Source of the DNA: Smittium culicis
Taxonomy: Eukaryota; Kickxellomycota; Harpellomycetes; Harpellales; Legeriomycetaceae
Assembly (NCBI GenBank): GCA_001970855.1
Contig: LSSN01000830.1
Span: 9,597-19,750 of the forward strand
Length of the DNA stretch: 10,154 bases
Direction of reading: 5' to 3'
Shown: in pieces, positions 6,420 to 10,154 of the stretch
Layout of the letters: each line of letters begins with the position of its first letter
How positions within the stretch are numbered: the stretch's first letter is position 1
Notes under the pieces: generated by a model
Database searches by the model: none
What the model was told of the DNA's origin: nothing
The model's input: only the letters and a program-made list of their open reading frames with translations
Translations under genes and position numbers: made by a program

Positions 6420-7277
6420 TATTTGGGCAGTTAGCTAGTATTTGTCCCTTTTCTTTGCAATAAAAGAAAAGTCCCCTTTTAGAACACTCTTGTTTTTTCT
6501 TTTATTTTGGCAGCAAACTTATATCTAACTCATCAATATCCATCTTGTTTGGATCATGGAATGTGTTTTTTATATAGTCAAATGTTTTTTTTTTTTGTAA
6601 AAATTATTATAGCTACCATTTCTGTAAGTTTTCGAGTCATACGTCTCAGCAATTTTCATAACTAGTAATAGGTTTTCAGGATCATGTACCAATACAGATG
6701 CTCTGATATGAGGCTTTAAATTTCTAATAAATCTATCAAGAGCCTCTTCTTCTGTCATGGTACCTATTGCAGTTTTTAAATTTAGAAACTCTTCAGAGTA
6801 CAGGGATACAGATGTTTTTTCTTTCAAGTAGCGTAAAGTTTCACGGAGTTTTCTCTTCTTTTGGCCTGTATTAAATCTATCGTTGAGAGAATTTTCAAAG
6901 TTATCTCAACTGCTATATGTGCTTTCTGATTGGGCACACCAAGCTTTGAACCATGATAAAGCATTTTTAGTCAAGTGGTTCGCTGCTATGGCTACCAAGG
7001 TACTATTTTCAGATATAACAGAGGCTAATTGCCAATTTTTAAATGCGAACAGCCATAGGCCAACATCTTCGTCAAGAGAGCCTCCAAAATTTTGAATTTT
7101 TATAGCATTGTTAATTCTTGGAACACTATTATTGTTTTCAGTGGTATTTTCAGCAGGTCTATTTCCGGGTACAAATTTATTATTCTTAATAGTATTAATC
7201 AAGGATTAAAACTGTCTATCAGTCATCACAACGTTTTCATGGAAATTCCCATGCATATCTTCTACTCCATAAGACAT
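6420..7277 (-). pseudogene. Ty3 gag: capsid and damaged zinc knuckle
   Basis: Gag forms the virus-like particle that packages the element's RNA. The minus-strand ATG at 7277-7275 (MSYGVEDMHGN) is the first after the primer site. The retrotransposon gag domain follows: IQNFGGSLDEDVGLWLFAF, AANHLTKNALSWFKAW, LRETLRYLKEKTSVSLYSEE, MTEEEALDRFIRNLKPHIR. Stops lie at 7206-7208 (TAA) and 6906-6908 (TGA, where related proteins often have Trp), with the frame open around them. A frameshift at a run of 12 T (6585-6596) moves reading to a frame with DPNKMDIDEL, a TAA at 6502-6504, and a nucleocapsid knuckle. In the knuckle, FFYCKEKGQILANC keeps two of the four C-x2-C-x4-H-x4-C ligands: the first Cys is Phe and the His is Gln. 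Another shift near 6416-6420 leads into protease. Confidence 0.92.
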
Positions 7278-7350
7278 ATTATGAGTAGGGGAAATCAAAG
7301 GTTTATTTTTTTTTAAAAATAATAACTCAGCTTGGGATAGTTTTTTTTTT

Positions 7351-7369
7351 CAACTCGGTGGCGCTACCA
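7351..7369 (-). promoter_or_regulatory. primer binding site for initiator Met tRNA
   Basis: The minus strand reads TGGTAGCGCC (7369-7360), the sequence complementary to the 3' end of initiator methionine tRNA, used by yeast Ty1 and Ty3. The match pattern continues: the complement has an acceptor-like TGGCGCT plus ACCA, and CTCGG where the T-stem would lie. It sits between the 5' LTR and gag, where a primer site must be, and it fixes the inner end of the 5' LTR at about 7371. Confidence 0.85.
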
Positions 7370-7614
7370 AAATTTCAATTTTTACGTTAATAAATAAGCA
7401 ATAATTGGCTAATAATTTATCTTTAAAACAAATAAAGTACTAATAATATCTAAAACTAGTTTTGGAACCGATTTATTTAAAAACTAAATGATTAAATAGA
7501 ATAGGAAGTAAAAATAAATCTTAAGGATCTTTTAAGTATTTGCTGAAAAAAAAAGCTACCGAGTTATTTTCTTCTCTGGAAATTCGGGGGCCTTCCTCCT
7601 CTGTTTTTTTTTGA

Positions 7615-7624
7615 TTTTATATAT
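7615..7624 (-). promoter_or_regulatory. TATA-like box in the 5' LTR
   Basis: The minus strand reads ATATATAAAA about 247 bases into the LTR, followed by an A run and a purine-rich stretch. This is a sensible U3/R position for the element's promoter. It lies in the part of the LTR that is missing from the 3' copy. Confidence 0.5.
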
Positions 7625-7627
7625 CTT

Positions 7628-7676
7628 CTGATTTTTTTTTTCTGATTTTTCTGATTTTTCTTTTTTTCTGATTTTT
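7628..7676. repeat. short CTGATTTTT repeats in the 5' LTR
   Basis: CTGATTTTT begins at 7628, 7642, 7651 and 7668, separated by T-rich spacers of varying length. It lies just upstream of the TATA-like box on the element's strand. Confidence 0.8.
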
Positions 7677-8141
7677 TTCTTTTAATCTTTCTTCTTATTA
7701 AACAAAACTTAAAAAAATCTAAACTAATTTTGTTTAGGTTTGCTGAGTAAATGTTTTATGATATTCCATTTGTTTTGGAAGCCACTGTTTGCAGGTAATC
7801 TTTTCTTTATGTACTTGCTTAGATTTATGAATTTTTTTTTTTTTTTTTTTTAGATTAACAGGTATCCAGCAATACTAGAAATTTAGTCAATTAATATAGC
7901 GAATCAAGGTATTAGATAACTTTTTTTGAGAAAAATATTCCGGTTTAAAAAGACTCGAAACATAAAATATTTTACAAAAATCTGCCTATAACATTGATTA
8001 TATCGTCAAAGTAAATATAAAATCATTGCTGCAATATAAATACTTGACACGTCTGATAAATTTTACCTATAAAAAAAATTTGACAAAATTATATATTAAT
8101 AAATCAGATAAATAATTTCTGAAAAAATAGCCAATTAGAAA

Positions 8142-8200
8142 ATCTGATAAATAATACAGTATGGAATAGGAAATAAAATTTTTTTTATTTCTTATCAGAT
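8142..8200. repeat. two-part inverted repeat (possible hairpin)
   Basis: ATCTGATAA at 8142-8150 pairs perfectly with TTATCAGAT at 8192-8200. Inside it GAAATAAAA (8170-8178) pairs with TTTTATTTC (8183-8191) around a 4-T loop. The two right arms are contiguous, so the fold is an 18-bp stem with a 19-base bulge on the left side. In DNA this AT-rich the inner stem could be chance; the outer one is less likely to be. Confidence 0.75.
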
Positions 8201-8514
8201 ATAAAAATCGTGCCTGCATGTAAATTAATTTTTTATGGAAGGCTATAATCGCTTTTTCTTTCTATTTTAACCGAAAATATACTGATAGTATCCAAACTAG
8301 TAAATTATTACATTATAAGTATTTTATAGTCTATATAGTTTCAGTGCATAAAATCTTATTACTCTTTCCCGTACAACATCCTTTAAAAATCAATTTATTG
8401 ATTCTTTTACGATTAACATTCAAATATATAGCTTTTTTTTTTTTAAATGCAATAAAATAATAATTCTTAAGGCCTTGTCATTAAAATATTTTAATTGAAC
8501 CCTGTTGGCTATAT

Positions 8515-8543
8515 CTGGCGGGTCAAAAATAGTCTACCGCCAG
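8515..8543. repeat. GC-rich inverted repeat CTGGCGG/CCGCCAG
   Basis: CTGGCGG at 8515-8521 and CCGCCAG at 8537-8543 are perfect 7-base arms around a 15-base AT-rich loop. It is one of the few GC-rich spots in this 2-kb stretch. The right half resembles 1834-1864, so it may be the end of a dispersed repeat family. Confidence 0.75.
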
Positions 8544-9995
8544 GGAAAGGTATATACTACCATTAAACGACAGTTAAATTTTATAAAAACCGTGAGCAAA
8601 CAAATAAAAGATAAATAGTTATTGATATTTCAATTCAGTTAATAACTAAATCATTTTTAAAATTTCCAACATAATAGACTTTAGCTGAAATAAACTGATC
8701 TCTATGATTAGAATCTCCAATATGAATAAATTTTTTTTGGAATTTCCTAATATTTATCAGATTTCCATTTTAAAATCTGTACTAACAAATAAAAACAGTC
8801 TATACGTATAATTAAATAAATTATCAGTTATAAATTTAATTTAATACCTTTTCTGACGAGTATTAATACCTGTTTATATTAGTCTTAAATAAGCTTATGT
8901 TCTATTATTTCACTCCCCTAAGCCATTTCGTGGGCGGTTGCCTAATTTTTATATAACAAAAGATAGCAAAACGAAATACATAAAAAATAACTTAATTTCA
9001 TTGCTTCAATATAAGATGCTGGATTGTTTGAATTTAGCAAAAAATAAAAATTTTACTGATAAACCACCAGAGAGAAAATAAATTCATTGTATAAAAAGGG
9101 ACTACTATTGAAAGGGAAAATAGACTATTTGAAGTGGAATAGATAAAAACTTGTAAAGTAAATGTCATTATTTTAATTTGTGCTGTATTAAGAATAATTA
9201 TTTTTTTAATTATTGGCTAATTTTATCTTTTTTTAATATTGTTTTAGAGCAAAAAGCTATTTAAGAAAATAAGAAAATTTAATCATCAGTAAACTATTTA
9301 GGCGCTGAAAGTCAATTTAAAGAGAAAAAACAAAAGAAATTTTATTTCAGTATTTTATGTTGTTATTTTAATTAAAATTAAAAAAGTGCATGAGCAAAAA
9401 TTTCAGTAGCGGATCTTAATATATCAAACTTTTCCTGGTAATGAACTTTAATTTCGCTTTTAAATTTTATTGTATAAACCATAATTTTCAGCCTTTGTTT
9501 TATATAGTCCAGATTAACCAATTAAATTCTAAACAATATTTGAAAATCTCTTCGTATTAATATCTCAGATATATACTTGAATTTTTTTCCCACTTAACGA
9601 GAAAATAAAATAACAAGGTAAAAAATTTTTTTATTTGCAAGATTAATAAACACATTTTAAAAAAAATTCGTTTAGAGCCCTTTTTTAGCTATAGCTGCAA
9701 ATAATTGTACGCATTTATTTACTACTGTGCTTAAAAGTGTCATACAATACAATAGCATTAGTTTTAGAATTTGAACACAATTTCGAGTAAAACTATTATA
9801 CCAAGAATTAGTAATTGTATATTTGACATAGCAAGGCTTTTTTTTGCCTATCTAGAATACAAAGAACTAAATTATTCTTCAAGGACTTAAGCAATGTATT
9901 TTTTTTCTTCTTTTTTTGAAAATCTGAGAACATAAGTTTACAAAGAGTGTTTTTTTGTAGAAAGCTAATCCAAATAGAAATATGGTTCATTGGTT

Positions 9996-10154
<159 letters not shown>

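Larger units (their letters stand above)
1865..7871 (-). mobile_element. decayed Ty3/gypsy LTR retrotransposon
   Basis: A single minus-strand element shows the order LTR, tRNA primer site, gag, protease, RT, RNase H, integrase, polypurine tract, LTR. Integrase lies after RNase H, which is the Ty3/gypsy (Metaviridae-type) order rather than the Ty1/copia order. The frame can be followed from 7277 to 2044 apart from the lesions, so this was a full-length copy. It now carries stops at 7206, 6906, 6502, 5726, 4547, 3569 and 2801 and several frameshifts. It also holds two nested insertions (5167-5631 and 3839-4392) and has a truncated 3' LTR, so it cannot move on its own. All three stop codons appear among the lesions, which argues for decay rather than a variant genetic code. 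The surviving LTR stretches differ by roughly eight substitutions plus indels over about 150 alignable bases by eye, so the insertion is not recent. Confidence 0.95.
7371..7871 (-). repeat. 5' LTR of the Ty3 element
   Basis: The outer end is set by TGCTGGATACC on the minus strand, matching the 3' LTR start, and the inner end by the primer site at 7369. This gives about 500 bp. The outer 174 bases match the surviving 3' LTR. The rest has no partner because the 3' LTR is truncated, so the inner boundary is inferred, and I do not see a clean CA directly before the primer site. The LTR has a 20-base poly-T, a TATA-like box and a short tandem repeat. Confidence 0.75.
7872..9995. other. non-coding AT-rich stretch with hairpins
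   Basis: About 2.1 kb right of the Ty3 element shows no credible gene, RNA gene or mobile-element coding remnant on either strand. It holds many A/T homopolymers, scattered copies of the word ATCTGATAA and its complement, and two clear inverted repeats listed separately. The small minus-strand open frame at 9808-9990 is Lys- and Leu-rich translation of A/T runs. Confidence 0.7.

Noticed and set aside
2044..7277. Alternative genetic code or stop readthrough in gag-pol
   Set aside because: TAA, TGA and TAG all interrupt the frame, and there are also frameshifts and insertions. This is decay, not reassignment.
7351..7369. Possible tRNA gene 3' end on the plus strand
   Set aside because: No acceptor, D-arm or anticodon-arm sequence precedes it on the plus strand. 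Its position between LTR and gag fits a primer binding site.
9808..9990. 60-residue open frame on the minus strand
   Set aside because: It has Lys runs from poly-T and no recognisable motif. It is expected by chance in such sequence.

Overview
This window looks like intergenic, repeat-rich DNA from an AT-rich eukaryotic genome. It has very long ATT-type microsatellites, long A/T homopolymers, and a decayed Ty3/gypsy LTR retrotransposon with other mobile-element remnants nested inside it. The style (extreme AT bias, Ty3 gag-pol of fungal type, initiator-Met tRNA primer site) would fit a fungus. An arbuscular mycorrhizal fungus such as Rhizophagus is my best guess, but this is an inference and no single marker proves it. 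There is no intact protein gene, rRNA, tRNA or CRISPR array.

Layout. 1-171 is a 9-bp tandem repeat (ATTATTAGA), grading into AAT-rich simple sequence to about 254. 256-856 on the minus strand is a broken, unrecognised small gene with one in-frame stop and one frameshift. 857-1864 is non-coding AT-rich DNA with a few short repeated motifs. 1865-7871 is one minus-strand Ty3/gypsy element: the right-hand 5' LTR (about 7371-7871), a tRNA-iMet primer binding site (7351-7369), gag (7277 down to about 6420), protease, reverse transcriptase, RNase H and integrase (down to 2044), a polypurine tract (2033-2049), and a truncated left-hand 3' LTR (1865-2032). 7872-9995 is non-coding AT-rich DNA with two hairpins. 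9996-10154 is an (ATT)n array running off the window.

Two later insertions lie inside the Ty3 pol gene and can be delimited because the protein frame resumes across them. The first is a 465-bp MITE-like insertion (5167-5631) in the N-terminal part of RT, flanked by a perfect 6-bp duplication. The second is a 554-bp solo LTR (3839-4392, TGTTA...TAACA) between RT and RNase H, flanked by a 5-bp duplication with one mismatch. The solo LTR carries a perfect four-unit heat-shock-element motif upstream of a TATA-like site, a minisatellite and a (CTTAGT)15 array.

The Ty3 polyprotein was once complete: retropepsin DSG, RT YLDD, RNase H, integrase HHCC and D,D35E, and the GPY/F module are all recognisable. 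It is now dead, with in-frame stops in gag, RT, RNase H and integrase, several frameshifts, a damaged zinc knuckle, and a 3' LTR reduced to its first third. I did not find a new gene system. The most interesting items are the nested insertions and the heat-shock motif in the solo LTR.
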